Of a stretch of 64,000 nt of DNA, positions 46,259 to 56,932 are shown in pieces. The position numbers were made by a program, and so were the translations under genes. Positions within the stretch are counted from its first letter, which is position 1. Each line of letters opens with the position of its first letter. The DNA is from Basidiobolus meristosporus CBS 931.73. Its lineage: Eukaryota > Basidiobolomycota > Basidiobolomycetes > Basidiobolales > Basidiobolaceae. Location of the stretch: NCBI GenBank assembly GCA_002104905.1, contig MCFE01000504.1, forward strand, positions 1 through 64,000, in the 5' to 3' direction. The notes below the pieces were generated by a model. It was given only the letters and a program-made list of their open reading frames with translations. It ran no database searches and was not told the DNA's origin.

Positions 46259-48261
46259 TTAATCCACAAAGCCACGACAGCTTGGTGCCCCACAATAGCA
46301 TCGATTCTTCTCGGTTGTGCAGTTGTAGTTGAAGGTCAGTTCTTCTCCAGCCTCGATGTCTCGATTAGTGAAGAAAGCAAGTCTCTGCCATGCGCGGTCC
46401 TTGTGGTTTGCGAAGAACTGCCCCCAAGACAAAGTTAGTCCTGTGTGTTGGCTGTGGTAGGTAAACGAGACTTACGGTGATTTGATTCATGTTCCCATCA
46501 CACGAATGGTTAAAAAATCTGGTTATGTTGCAATAAAACACTGCGTCCACCCTGTAAGCCATCAATTAGCGGGGAGCTTTAAAGCGGTGCTATCCGCGAT
46601 TACACTTACAGTAACATGGACGGGTCATCAGTTCCGAACTCGTCAATAGGCTCAAAGCCCATATCCAGCTTGAATAGATACACCAGTCCGGTCTTGTTGT
46701 AGAAGGATGAGCGTGCGCAAGACTCGGTCATGTCTAGTAGCTCTCCGAGATACTCCCCAATCAACTCTCCCTTCTTTATGGGCGACAGCGCTCGCACACC
46801 CCAACCCTTGTGCTGCGTTTTGAAGACCTGAACCGGTGGATAGATGGTTACTGTGGGTAAAGCGATGGGAGGATGGGACGAAGACGTGGGAGGATTACCT
46901 CCAGGTTTGAGTGGATGTGGCTGGACTGGATGAGGCTGTTTTTACATTTCATAGGATCGCAACCACATACAGAGTTGCATTCATAAATAGGCATGGCCAC
47001 CTTCAGTCGCCCGTCTTCGTAAGGGAATTCTAAAGTTGGTGCGTGAGTAGAATGATATAGGATGGGCTGTGCGGCTGGCAAGGACCTACCTCCCATCTCC
47101 TTTAGGCATGTGCACGTCTCGATATTCTGGACCAGTAGCAAATGGGTTTATACATCTGTATATATACATGCGTGTACGCTAGCCAATCCACATGCTTACC
47201 GAACAATCGTCTTTGCAATCACAACCATACGCGAATTCTTGGTCGGGCTCGACGACCGATTTGTGAATCACGTTTTGATAAACAAACTGAAAGAGAACCG
47301 GGTAAGCCGTCCTGCCAGGCATGTGGTGCTGAGGCTAGTAAAAGAGCCAGGGATCCTTGATAGCGTACCTCCAAGTATGGGAACGGCTCGTCATCAACCT
47401 CGTTGATCACTGAGAATGGTGGGTCGGGAATGGGCTCATTTCTAGGCTCCCAAAATTCCCGAAAATCCTGGTCTATTGGCAGGTGGTGCTCATATTTCTC
47501 CAGCTCTCCTTCAATCTTCGCAAGAAGCCCATCCAATACCTGAACGTCCAGTTTGGCTTGCTCTGGGATGTCGGTGGCTTGATCCACGATAGAGCTCTTT
47601 CGGTTGGGGATCTTGCTAACCTACGGGCGACGTAAGGGATTTAGCAGACTGGCTCAACAGGGCGACGCGTAAGGAACACCAATTCTCACAATCCGCCAAC
47701 ACTCGAAAACAGCGTCCGGGTGGGTGTATATGATGGCGCCCTATAAAATAGGCGAACAGCATTACAGGTCAACGAGAAAAGTGGCTCGAGGTGGATACGA
47801 AAATTGGCATACGATGGCGTGAATTAAAGAACAGGAGAAAGTAAACTTCTTTGCATATTTGGCTATCAAGGCCCTCTCAGTATTCGAGAGGGCAGCCGCA
47901 GTAGTAGAGTCGAAGGAACTATGGCTTACACTAAAATAGAGGGCAATCCGTTACTAAAGTCTCCTCCCGCAAGAGCCAGCTGACTTGATCGTAAGTTCGA
48001 TAGTATGTACATGATGCTTTTCTTACTAGCTCTATGCTTGATCCATTTCTTATCTATAAAGTCGTTCTCCAGAGTTTCGTGCAGTAGCTCGTCTGGAGGA
48101 TACAGCACCTCCATGAGCTTGAACCATAGATGGATTTCTCGAGGAGCTAGATGGACGGGCATAGCAACCGACACTAGGTTGAGAAGCTCTGCAACTGGAG
48201 ATGGCCTGCTCCCGCCAGGAATCCTCTTTTTTAATGGATTCCAATTTTGGTCAGGTGGCAA
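46259..48261 (-). CDS. Histone H3 lysine-9 methyltransferase, DIM-5/Clr4 type
   Basis: Ten exons: 48261-48011, 47930-47813, 47740-47690, 47620-47369, 47286-47200, 47126-47090, 47029-46899, 46827-46610, 46551-46476, 46417-46259; 1380 nt, 459 residues, all phases consistent. It transfers methyl groups from S-adenosylmethionine to H3K9. The pre-SET domain starts at about residue 225 and has nine Cys as in the Zn3Cys9 cluster (GCDCKDDC, ETCTC, YECNSVCGCDPMKC). SET domain: KGWGVRALSPIKKGELIGEY, YCNITRFFNHSC (AdoMet site, about 388-399), EELTFNY (catalytic Tyr region, about 432-438). Post-SET CYCGAPSC (447-454) ends the protein. The N-terminal 220 residues have no clear chromodomain; the first two exons are the least certain. 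It was not assigned a symbol since dim-5/clr4/KMT1 usage depends on species. Confidence 0.9.
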
Positions 48262-48330
48262 ATCGAATCATTCAAGTGGAGTAATAGCAACAGATCAGTT
48301 CGTATTTTATGCATTTGTTGGTCAAGGTAT

Positions 48331-48978
48331 TTATAATGTAGGATACTCGATGGGCTTAGGGGCAGGCTTTTTAAAGATTACAGGAGTGACATGCTTATAG
48401 TGCTTCGCCAACACTTGGATGGTCTCAGGCTCCAGGTGATAAGCCTTGGAGAGTTTCTCGACAGTCCAGACCTCGGACTCGGTGTTGTATTGCTCCAACA
48501 TACGGTACACATTGGATGAGGTGACTTTAGGGGCCGTTTCGTTCACTGGCTTTCCGGACCTTCTATTGTTTACGATGTTCAAGAAGTCTGAGCTCTTCAA
48601 GCAAATCCATGTTAAACACCGGGAACACCGCACAACTCGAAGCGTGGCTACCAAATACCTTTTGGGCACCAGTCTCACTGGCGTTGGCGGACCTTTCCAC
48701 ACGAAGGTCAAGCTTGCTCATCAAATCGGCAGTTTGTTGATCTATCAATGGGGGTTTAATAATCATGCGGTAAATAGCCGAGCCTTAAGGGGCTCCAACA
48801 GGTGGCTGATATATGTGGGCTACCGACTTTCTTGGGTGATAAGCTGCTCCTCGGGTGCGATCTTGCTCACTTTGGCTGGATTCGTACCGACTTGGCTCTG
48901 TGGGTGAAGCTCCGTGTGTCTCACTGTACCAGGGGTTTGTGGAAAACGACGTACTACTTTTGAGCTCTGATTTCCCAT
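48331..48978 (-). CDS. NDUFAF4-like (UPF0240) complex I assembly factor
   Basis: Exons 48978-48828, 48741-48659 and 48594-48331 (498 nt, 165 residues). The C-terminal part, SEVWTVEKLSKAYHLEPETI followed by LAKHYKHVTPVIF, resembles the conserved block of NDUFAF4 (WT-EKI-EYQLE---LLKYF), a mitochondrial factor for complex I assembly. The N-terminus MGNQSSKVVRRFP is basic with a Gly at position 2 (possible myristoylation or matrix targeting). The start at 48978 was preferred over an upstream ATG at 49035 because of this N-terminus; both are in frame. Only 69 bp separate its stop from the SET-gene ATG, on the same strand. The homology call rests on a short region and is moderate. Confidence 0.65.
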
Positions 48979-49328
48979 GGCTGCTTGGAATGTTGTGTAG
49001 ACTACTCGTTGAGACTGGGTTGTGCGGAAAAGCAAATCTTTCCATCAAGGCCAAGCATTTGACTGGAATTTTGCTCAATGCTGAGTGGGGCAGCAATCTC
49101 TACCATATTCATCAATCATCTCGGTCAATTAAAATCTGGGGAGTGGGGTCCCTCAGAATCGACCGGATTCATGTCCGCCACATATATGCGATGGCAACAA
49201 AGGTGGTTCAAGTAGTCTCCATTGATTAAATCCCCATTCTTGAAATCGACTGCGTGCATGAGGGTTTAAGGATTGGTGGCTTTATTATTGATTCCGCTTA
49301 TATAGATATATATGAAGGTGCGTATGGA

Positions 49329-50300
49329 CTAAGTACAGCCTGAGAGGCTATCTGAAATAGCATCTATGTACTCTGTTGATTGTGAGCTTGACAGTCTTTC
49401 TATCCAATGGGAGATCCCATCTGCGATCCGGAACAAGGTCCCTCCATCCTGGGCATCCTTCAAATTCTGTCTATAGAGACAACCGAACGTTTCTAGCGCT
49501 GGCTCGGTAACATCTATGAAGACGGTGAATTCAGCATCCAACGAGCAGAAAGGCAGGAATCTTCCCTTCCTGTTCTCGTCAGAGAATCCTTCAGGTGATA
49601 CCTCCTTGAGGTGGGCCAGTTCAAGTGTCCAAAGCTCTCCATTTTCACGTAGTTCTTTGATGCCGTGGAAGCTGAACTTCTCCGACTTGAAGAGCGCATG
49701 AAAAAAAGGAGCGAAATGCACTAGGAATTGAACATAACTTAGTGGGAGATGTACTTGTTTGTTGCGATATTGGAAGAAGCCGAAATCTTGAAGTTTAGGG
49801 CCTACGTAAAATAGGTTTCCTCCATACTCAGCGGTGGTTTTTGTTACAGGAGAAGGAAAGTAACTGTCAGTCAGGAGTATCCTATCCTCGGGGAATTGAT
49901 GCATGTATCGCTGAACAAAAGTCTTCATCAGTTTGCCAAGATGGAGCTGCTCATTGCCTATCTTCCAAAACAGGCGAGTCATCACGGCAACCTCACTCAC
50001 TCCACTTGACACAAAGTCCGGAATGCCTAAGCGTAGAGGAAACCAGCTCATGCTCTTCGGAGGGGGCATATTCGGTAGATCCAGGTCATCCTCTTTGCTT
50101 ACCGGCTGTAATAAGATATCGTGGTGTTGAGCAAGTAAACCCAGACACAAGCGACGCCCCGAGGTTCGCTCCATGTCGGCGTTGATTAGCTCTCTCAAGC
50201 TCGCGTCAACTACCCCCAATGCATGCCAAGAGGGCGCTGGAAGATACTCTAGTACTCTGCACCATAGTTCGACTGGAAGGAGGTGTAAAAGACGAGACAT
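49329..50300 (-). CDS. F-box protein
   Basis: This is a single-exon protein of 323 residues. The N-terminal LLPVELWCRVLEYLPAPSWHALGVVDASLRELI (residues about 7-40, quoted here only as its limits LLPVELW and LRELI) is an F-box: Leu-Pro start, helical Trp/Leu core. The F-box binds Skp1 in SCF ubiquitin ligases. The remainder has no WD40 or LRR pattern; it is hydrophobic-aromatic rich (FGFFQYRNKQVHLPL, FLVHFAPFFHALF) and may form an unclassified substrate-binding domain. Large families of such orphan F-box proteins exist in ascomycetes. No introns are needed. Confidence 0.8.
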   Translation of the reverse strand: MSRLLHLLPVELWCRVLEYLPAPSWHALGVVDASLRELINADMERTSGRRLCLGLLAQHHDILLQPVSKEDDLDLPNMPPPKSMSWFPLRLGIPDFVSSGVSEVAVMTRLFWKIGNEQLHLGKLMKTFVQRYMHQFPEDRILLTDSYFPSPVTKTTAEYGGNLFYVGPKLQDFGFFQYRNKQVHLPLSYVQFLVHFAPFFHALFKSEKFSFHGIKELRENGELWTLELAHLKEVSPEGFSDENRKGRFLPFCSLDAEFTVFIDVTEPALETFGCLYRQNLKDAQDGGTLFRIADGISHWIERLSSSQSTEYIDAISDSLSGCT

Positions 50301-51531
50301 TGATTAGAAGGCACAAGCAGTTCACCAATGCCGATGCAATACCAATTTATTAGAAGTTTTTTGAGGCCAAGATCATCTAATGCAGCCCTTTCCTGGGAAA
50401 CAAGCCTGTTAGGATCTAAATATAGCAATCCTCGCGAGCTGCTGCGATCAGTGTCGGTTTGAAGAAACAGTACCAGATGCTTTCGGTGTGTCACCAAAAC
50501 GCTCACAGGTACCCGTTTGATCCTGAGTATCTTGGCACCGTACGCAGTCAACAGTTGCTGAAGCCCATATTTGTGCCTTTTAGCGTAAATCCGATTTCAT
50601 ACTGAGCCACTTAATCCAATGGCGGTTGATCTGAACTCCCCCATGATTGGCCAACCTGACAGCATTCTCAAACGTTCTGGGATAGTTGCCTTGGTGACCC
50701 AAAGCTAATCACCCTTAAAGCACCATATATTCCGCTCTGCCTCAGATGCCTCTGGATCAATAATATCGATCTTACTGGGCTCCTCGGCAGATTTCTTGCC
50801 TCAGATGAGATTATACTATCAAGACTTGCGCATGGATAGATGCAGAGTTGGAGTCAACTAGGTTTGGTGCTCGGATGGTATCTTGCCGTTACAACATCTC
50901 TGGAATGTATACCAAAGGTAGGCAGGGGCTTGGTTAGCTCTGGAGTGGACATCCTGGAAATAGCTTACAGAACCGCTGCTGCCCATACTTGTTTGAGCTT
51001 CTGCGGCGGCCAAAATATTGACATTGGTAAGTTCAGGTGAGCGGAACACCAGGTGGGAAATGGTGAAACTCATTACTGGCACTGATCTATTATGGAATGA
51101 ACTACTCAACTATGATAGATGGTGCCAATATTCGTCTCGCTTTCACTGGCTTTTTTGGCAAAGGTCTTGGGGTTGTGATGGATATTCCATTGGTCGGATG
51201 CTTCTTTGACAACTTGGTGTATCTCCTGGACAGTAGCAACAGACACGGACCTAAATGTCGGGTTATATGGCTTGCTTGTTGATCATGTTCCCTGGCACGC
51301 CAAATATTCCAGCTCTGTTTCCGTTGTGTGTAAGGCACATCAACACTGGATTCAAGGACTGGCAAGCCACAACTCTATTGGTGCGAGTTACCAATACATA
51401 TTGTTTTGTAGATTAAAAAGACTTGTATGGTCTAAGTTGTATAAATATTGAGATAACCATATTATATGTCATGGTAGAGTGAATCTCTTTGAGAAAAACC
51501 CCTGAAAGGTATGTGCCAGCTTACAGTCCAT
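50301..51531. other. Intergenic or decayed sequence
   Basis: Frames at 50249-50551 (minus, 100 codons) and 50858-51109 (minus, 83 codons) look partly protein-like but have no recognised family and no clear splice partners. I see no transposon match. It may contain a decayed gene near the repeat boundary at about 51.5 kb. Confidence 0.4.
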
Positions 51532-51881
51532 TGTGCAGTAAATTTCATAATTATACCTATATATTCACTTAACTTGGTCAGTTAGATTGGGGTCTACAAA
51601 CTCTAGAGAATTCTACCCAGATTCCTTGTTGGGATTGACTTGGAATACTTTCACCAGAATATCAGGTGTCCAGAACATAAAAAATCTCAGAGTTGTCCCA
51701 GCAGCCCCAAACTTTGCACACATGTTCTTGGGACCTTCCTAAACACATCCTATGACCTTGCTTTGCCAAGTACATGTAAAAGTACAAATACTACTTTTAC
51801 ATTCAGTAAATTGTTGAATGAAAACCACATAACTTGTTTGTTCTCCCAGCCAGTTTCAGTATCTTCATAACTCTTGCAACA
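51532..51881 (+). repeat. Solo copia LTR, plus strand
   Basis: 350 bp aligned end to end with the copia LTRs at 56572 and 60905, with decayed start TGTGCAGTAAATTTC and end CTCTTGCAACA. It is clearly more diverged than those two are from each other. No matching flanks, so the target duplication is lost or the copy is rearranged. Confidence 0.85.
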
Positions 51882-52193
51882 AATTGAACATGCTTGTAAA
51901 CTGTGATAGCCTTAAATGGACCCACTGTATTTTATTGTATATCCAGAGTTTACACCCAACCCATTTGTATTCAAGATAACTTGACTTAGCTTATTGCTAA
52001 GTCATGAGAACCTTACATGTGACATTGTTTGTAAGATATTGGCTAATTCTTAGGATCTGTATAAGCCTGGAAGCTATCAGTATTCTGAAACTTATCTAAA
52101 GGCCCCAAACCTTGAGCACAGCTCCCTGTGAGCTTTCTGAAAACATTAGTACCATTGGCTTTACAAAGCTCACCTAAAAGTAAGAATATGTTT

Positions 52194-53222
52194 GTTGTAA
52201 AAGTCTTAGAGTCATTGTAAGTGCTTGGGAGAACAAGTAGACTGTATGGTATGACTCAGTGATTTATTGAATGTAAAGTATTATTTATACTTTCACATAT
52301 TCCTGGCAAACAGCACAAAGGGTATGCTATGGAAGATACCCAGAGCATGTGTGCAGAGTTGGGGGCTGTTTGGACAACTCTGAGATATTTATGCTCTGGG
52401 TACCTGATGCTTTGGTGAAAAGATTTTCAGTAAATCCCAATAAGGAATTCAAAAAGAAATCTTTAAGATTTGTGGACACAATTTTTGTGACAAACCGCAG
52501 TGAGTATTTAGGTTCAATTATAAAATTCACAATGTACCTAATCAACTAAATACTTATATCAAGTATACCTAAATGTAGTCCAAGATGTGCAATATTGTCT
52601 TTTGCTAATGGTATTGCGAGTATATCTACCATTGGTTGATTTGTGTGGCAGTGAGCTAGGTAAGATAAACAACTGTATATAGGTTCCCTGATGAGATGAT
52701 ATTTAATACTTACATGCATAGCTCTAGCATAAGTCTGATTTCTACCTAGTTTTATACATTGCAGCTTATCCTGAAATACAGCAGTAGGGTGTTTTGATAT
52801 GAACTCAAATCCTTGAAGAGTTTCCTTAGTCAGAATACTTCCTTTGTAGCCTTATACACTGCCATACATTTCATCACTTTGCTGGTAGGTGCTATAGTTG
52901 GCTGCTTTCTTAAATTCCATCAGATTTCTCCTTTACAGTAAAGAGAGGTGTATCCTGTGGTGGATCATCTGTCTTGTAAATTTTGTCTCCAATTAGCAGT
53001 AAAATATTCCAAATTATCTTCTTCTGAGTCCTTATGAGTGTACTTTGATCAGATATTGGCAGCACCTTTTATGTGTATAATAATCTGCTCAACTGCTGAT
53101 ATATGATCAGATCCAGAGTTCTGATTAAATCGGCTGATAACTCCCACTGAAAATGAAATATATGGTAATGCACCTAGCATGGTATACACTAAGCTGACAA
53201 TAATAGATAGATAATGCATTTG
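52194..53222 (-). mobile_element. Truncated copia element, minus strand (RNase H plus 3' LTR)
   Basis: The minus strand from 53222 to about 52560 aligns with 60240-60880 of the copia element, through the RNase H region (for example FQDKLQCIKLGRNQTYARA, compare FQDNQGCIQLGRNPTFHAR), with many stops. It is followed by an LTR (52531-52194, 338 bp, TGTTGTA...CACA on opposite strands). ATGTT precedes and ATGTA follows the LTR, which may be a decayed duplication. Everything 5' of the RT end is missing; the break at about 53222 borders the gene island. Confidence 0.85.
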
Positions 53223-53361
53223 ATAGCATCGCGGCTAACATCCTCTATTGTTATATGATCCGATCTGGCCATTTGGTAGAAATACTAGAGCGTAGCAGAC
53301 GATACATTTTGGAAGCCATAGTCATCGATGATTATATACAATAGAGGAAATTATTTATAGT

Positions 53362-53617
53362 TTGAGGATGATGGGCAGGAGGCGGCGCGTAGCGCTCACT
53401 TCCCACAAACAAAAATTTAAAAGTCGAGACACCCCGAAGGATATTCGCGTTAAAGACCCTGAGGCGCTGTGCAATGCTCAAGCTCTAAAACGAACAGTCC
53501 GCCTACTTGATCGCGAACTGTCCCTGCCAGGTAAGTATGACTGGTCGTTATATTCATCAAAGTGTTATATGTGATACAGCCGGCTATAAGCAGTTATGGG
53601 ATAAGATTCTAAAATGA
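53362..53617 (+). CDS. Small basic protein, two exons, hypothetical
   Basis: Exons 53362-53530 and 53580-53617 (207 nt, 68 residues). The 49-nt intron has a strong GTAAGTATG donor and a GATACAG acceptor, and joining keeps the frame to a stop: ELSLPAGYKQLWDKILK. The N-terminus is very basic (MMGRRRRVALTSHKQKFKSR); the middle is helical (KRTVRLLDRELSL). GC is higher than in surrounding DNA. No family recognised; it could be a real small gene or the end of a decayed one. An alternative start is the second or third Met. Confidence 0.4.
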
Positions 53618-54558
53618 GCACCGATTATGGTGTGCCGAGCCCTAAGCACGCATGAACAAGTATCAAGAAGCATCTAGGTCATACTCATACGTTCTGCCAA
53701 TAGTCCAAACCCTGTGAGTTCCACCTGCTTCATTCATACTCATGTTGAAGTTATGAGTGAGATGGCCAAAACTGACCTGAAGAGCCCGACACTCCGCATC
53801 CATCTCTCCATAACATTCAAGAACATAATCAAAAAGCATTGAATACCACTGACAACAGTCCCATTTTACTTACATTGTTGATTGCGAGATGGAACGATCA
53901 AATTAATTCTCGATTCTACCGGTAATTCCGGTTAGATCAGAGAGTGTGATCGGCTGAATATAATCATTCAAGAAATCATCGACTATTCTCCATACCACTA
54001 CCGAGCTTCACTCCAAACTTGAGGCAAACAATGGCATAAATTCTGAGGGGGGGACAGGTGCAATCTTCCTAGTATTCGTTGATCACTAGGCCTCGCAGTC
54101 ACCGTTGTATAAAGGCATCTACGACCGGGATAAATGTGGCTATGAAAATAGGAATCACCTGTGCAAGTGTATATTAGCTTGTGCTTTATTTGTCCGCTTC
54201 CACTATCAGCGAATCTGAACAGTTGTCACGTATAGCGAGTGCGATGGAGCAATATCGTTATAGCCAAGCATAAATACAGGTAGCTCACAAGAGCCTGATA
54301 AGAGTCATACCAGTATCGAACTTGAATTCCAAGTAATGGTGAGTTGATCCTACGTCTCCAACCGGGTCAGATAAACCTGTTTGTGTACTTCAGCGTGACA
54401 CGTGCGAATCCATCAGATACAGTTTCCCAAATGGTGCACTCAGCACTTTGCCAAAATGGTTATATTTACATTGTACCACCAGTACGTTGTGGTTAATTCT
54501 TCATATAAATAAGCCTTCCTGTGTTCCAAGATTGACCATCCAAAAACATCTATATACA
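53618..54558. other. Upstream region of the UNC93-like gene
   Basis: Non-coding as far as I can see; it would hold the promoter of the transporter gene. An in-frame ATG at 54448 exists, but the sequence between it and 54559 encodes no conserved residues. Confidence 0.5.
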
Positions 54559-55860
54559 ATGAGGCTCAATTCTCCTATGATGCAGGTCATATTAGTTGGC
54601 TTTGCATGCTTCTGCTGCCCTGGTATGTACAATGTAATCAACAGTCTAGGTGCCGGAGGACAAATGGATGACAACACTACCAAGAATGGTAATGTTGCTC
54701 TTTATGCTTGCTTCTCAGTATTTGGCGTGTTTGGTGGGGCTATCCATAATGTCCTTGGTGGGCGTTGGACTATGGTCAGCGGTGGTCTCACATACGCACT
54801 CTACTCCGGCTCTCTGGTATACTATAGCAACACCAAAGAGCCTACCTTTGTCATTGTTGCCAGCGCAATTCTAGGTATTGGTGCTGGCATGTTCTGGACT
54901 GCTCAAGGTACAATCATGATGTCTTATCCTTCCGAAAACCAGAAAGGCCGTGCAGTCGGAATCTTCTGGATTATTTTCAATATGGGCGCCGTTCTCGGTT
55001 CATTCATTCCCTTTGGCCTCAACTTCCATTCCTCAGCTGGCCAGGTGAGCACCGCTACCTACTATGTATTGATGGCTCTTATGGTTATTGGCGCTCTGCT
55101 CGGCTTGGGTCTAATTCCCCCCGAAAAGGTGGTGCGCGAGGATGGTTCCCGCGTGCAAGTCTCCAAATTCGAGAATGTAGGTGGAGAGGTTATTGAGATC
55201 CTGAAGCTATTCAAGAACAAGAATATGCTCCTGCTCCTACCCTTGTGTGTCACTTCCAACTGGTTCTACTCATATCAGTTCGGCGCTGTAAATGGGGTTC
55301 TATTCAATGTTCGCACCCGGTCCTTCAACAGTGCCTTCTACTGGGGTGCTCAAATGATTGGCGCCTATGGGGTAGGCCTGTTGCTTGATAATCCTAAGCT
55401 TCACCGTCGCACTCGTGCCTTGTACGGACTAGCTCTGGTGACTATCCTAACCTTGATCATATGGGGCGGTGGTCTTGGTCTTCAGGTACAATACACCCGG
55501 GAAGACCATCCTAAAGATATTGATTTCATCAACGGCCCCGGATGGGGAGGCAAGTTTGTCTTGTACCTGTTCTACGGCTTTCTGGATGCCGTCCTACAAA
55601 CCTACGCTTATTGGCTGATGGGTGCCCTCTCTAATGACAGCCATGTCCTTGCTCGTTATGCTGGATACTACAAAGGACTTCAATCTGCAGGAGCGGCTAT
55701 TGCCTGGGATATTGATGCCAAGAATACTCCTTTCTTGACACAGCTCATCATCAACTGGGTGCTATGCACAGCCTCTCTTCCTTTTGCTTACCTTGTGGCA
55801 AGAGGGGTCAAGGATACTTCAGAAGAAGATGGTGAAAAGATCGAGATGGAGAAATCCTAG
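54559..55860 (+). CDS. UNC93-like MFS transporter
   Basis: From the ATG at 54559 the protein has 433 residues (470 if 54448 is used). The start at 54559 was preferred because family members enter the first membrane helix shortly after a short basic N-terminus; an upstream exon is possible. Multiple hydrophobic segments give about 11-12 transmembrane helices. Family hallmarks: CCPGMYNVINSLGAGGQ in helix 1, NVALYACFSVFGVFGGAI in helix 2, ILGIGAGMFWTAQGTIMMSY in helix 4, and RAVGIFWIIFNMGAVLGS in helix 5. Fungal members are plasma or vacuolar membrane proteins of unknown substrate. The C-terminus is acidic (SEEDGEKIEMEKS). The frame is intact, with codon use unlike the AT-rich transposons on both sides. 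Confidence 0.9.
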   Translation: MRLNSPMMQVILVGFACFCCPGMYNVINSLGAGGQMDDNTTKNGNVALYACFSVFGVFGGAIHNVLGGRWTMVSGGLTYALYSGSLVYYSNTKEPTFVIVASAILGIGAGMFWTAQGTIMMSYPSENQKGRAVGIFWIIFNMGAVLGSFIPFGLNFHSSAGQVSTATYYVLMALMVIGALLGLGLIPPEKVVREDGSRVQVSKFENVGGEVIEILKLFKNKNMLLLLPLCVTSNWFYSYQFGAVNGVLFNVRTRSFNSAFYWGAQMIGAYGVGLLLDNPKLHRRTRALYGLALVTILTLIIWGGGLGLQVQYTREDHPKDIDFINGPGWGGKFVLYLFYGFLDAVLQTYAYWLMGALSNDSHVLARYAGYYKGLQSAGAAIAWDIDAKNTPFLTQLIINWVLCTASLPFAYLVARGVKDTSEEDGEKIEMEKS

Positions 55861-56566
55861 CCAAATATACGCTCTTGCATCAACGTTACGGCAATTTACT
55901 TAATTTAGTTCAATAAACCGAAATGACTATATAGTCTTGAATGTTGATCAATGAATATACATAGACATCCTTCATTCTTACATTATAGAGAGTAGTTTGA
56001 GGTAATTGTAAGATTTGGTGTAGATATTCAATATATATGTACTCTGTCTTTATACTATCTATTGCATTCAGAGCTAACTATACAGTCAAATTACCAAGTT
56101 TACACTTATACAATTATCAAGTTGAAGCTAGGTATTTATGCTGCTACTTAAGCTTGCAGTCTTCATACAACTTTCAGTATCCTACTTCTTTGTATTATCT
56201 ATAATTGCTTACATCCACTTGCTTATGCAAGATATTTTCATCAAAGTAAGGGGTATGCCAAGTTGCCCAAGTGCCTTCATGCAATATATGTACACTATTT
56301 AGCTCCTCCTGACTGCATTCAAAGTGTTAGTGCTATAGTCAAGATTACAAAAAGCTACAAATTGCTTGCAAATGTAGCATTTGTAAATAAACCTTTGGTG
56401 GCAGGGTTGGGGGAGGAAGAAAGTTTCCAATTGGTGAAGTCTTTAATTGCTGAATAAAGATATATACATATGCCAATTTGACTGGCAGTTATTCTGCAAA
56501 AGCTAGGTTGGACAGATATTGTCCTGGGAAGCTATTTCTGAGTGTGAGAAGCAGAGTAATATTGTA
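55861..56566. other. AT-rich intergenic between transporter gene and copia
   Basis: No gene is seen. A word at about 56406-56455 (GGGTTGGGGGAGG ... GGTGAAGTCTTTAATTG) resembles 62085-62115 near the LINE/LTR junction, suggesting a shared unclassified repeat. Confidence 0.5.
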
Positions 56567-56571
56567 ATTCC

Positions 56572-56920
56572 TGTTGTAAAAATTGGTAATTCCACCTAAA
56601 TACTCACCTAACTTAGTCATTTAGATCATTACCTTCAAATCCTAGAGAATACTGACCAAATTCCTTGTTGGGATTTACTTGGAATATTTTCACCAAAATA
56701 CCAGGTACCCAGAACATGAAAATTCTCAAAGTTGTCCAAACAGCCCCAAACTTTGCTCACATGTTCTTGGGACCTTCCTTAACCTATTCTACATGTTTGT
56801 AATGCCAAGACCAGGTAAAAGTATAAATACTACTTTTACATTCAATAAATCATCAAGTGAAAACCACATAATCTACTTGTTCTCCCAATCACTTCCAATA
56901 TCTCCAAGACTCTTACAACA
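56572..56920 (+). repeat. 5' LTR of the copia element
   Basis: 349 bp, TGTTGTAAAAATTGG...TCTTACAACA. TATAAATAC at about 56822 is the likely TATA box or 3' processing region; AATAAA follows at about 56846. Confidence 0.95.
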
Positions 56921-56932
56921 GGTTATGAGCCC
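56921..56932 (+). other. Primer-binding site complementary to initiator tRNA-Met anticodon arm
   Basis: GGTTATGAGCCC directly abuts the LTR. Its complement GGGCTCATAACC is the anticodon stem-loop of eukaryotic initiator tRNA-Met (CAT anticodon within), so priming would use an internal cut of the tRNA, as known for Drosophila copia. It is not the usual 3'-end complement. Confidence 0.8.

Noticed and set aside
50249-50551. 100-codon minus-strand ORF
   Set aside because: It overlaps the start of the F-box gene on the same strand and has no recognisable family; kept only as part of the intergenic note.
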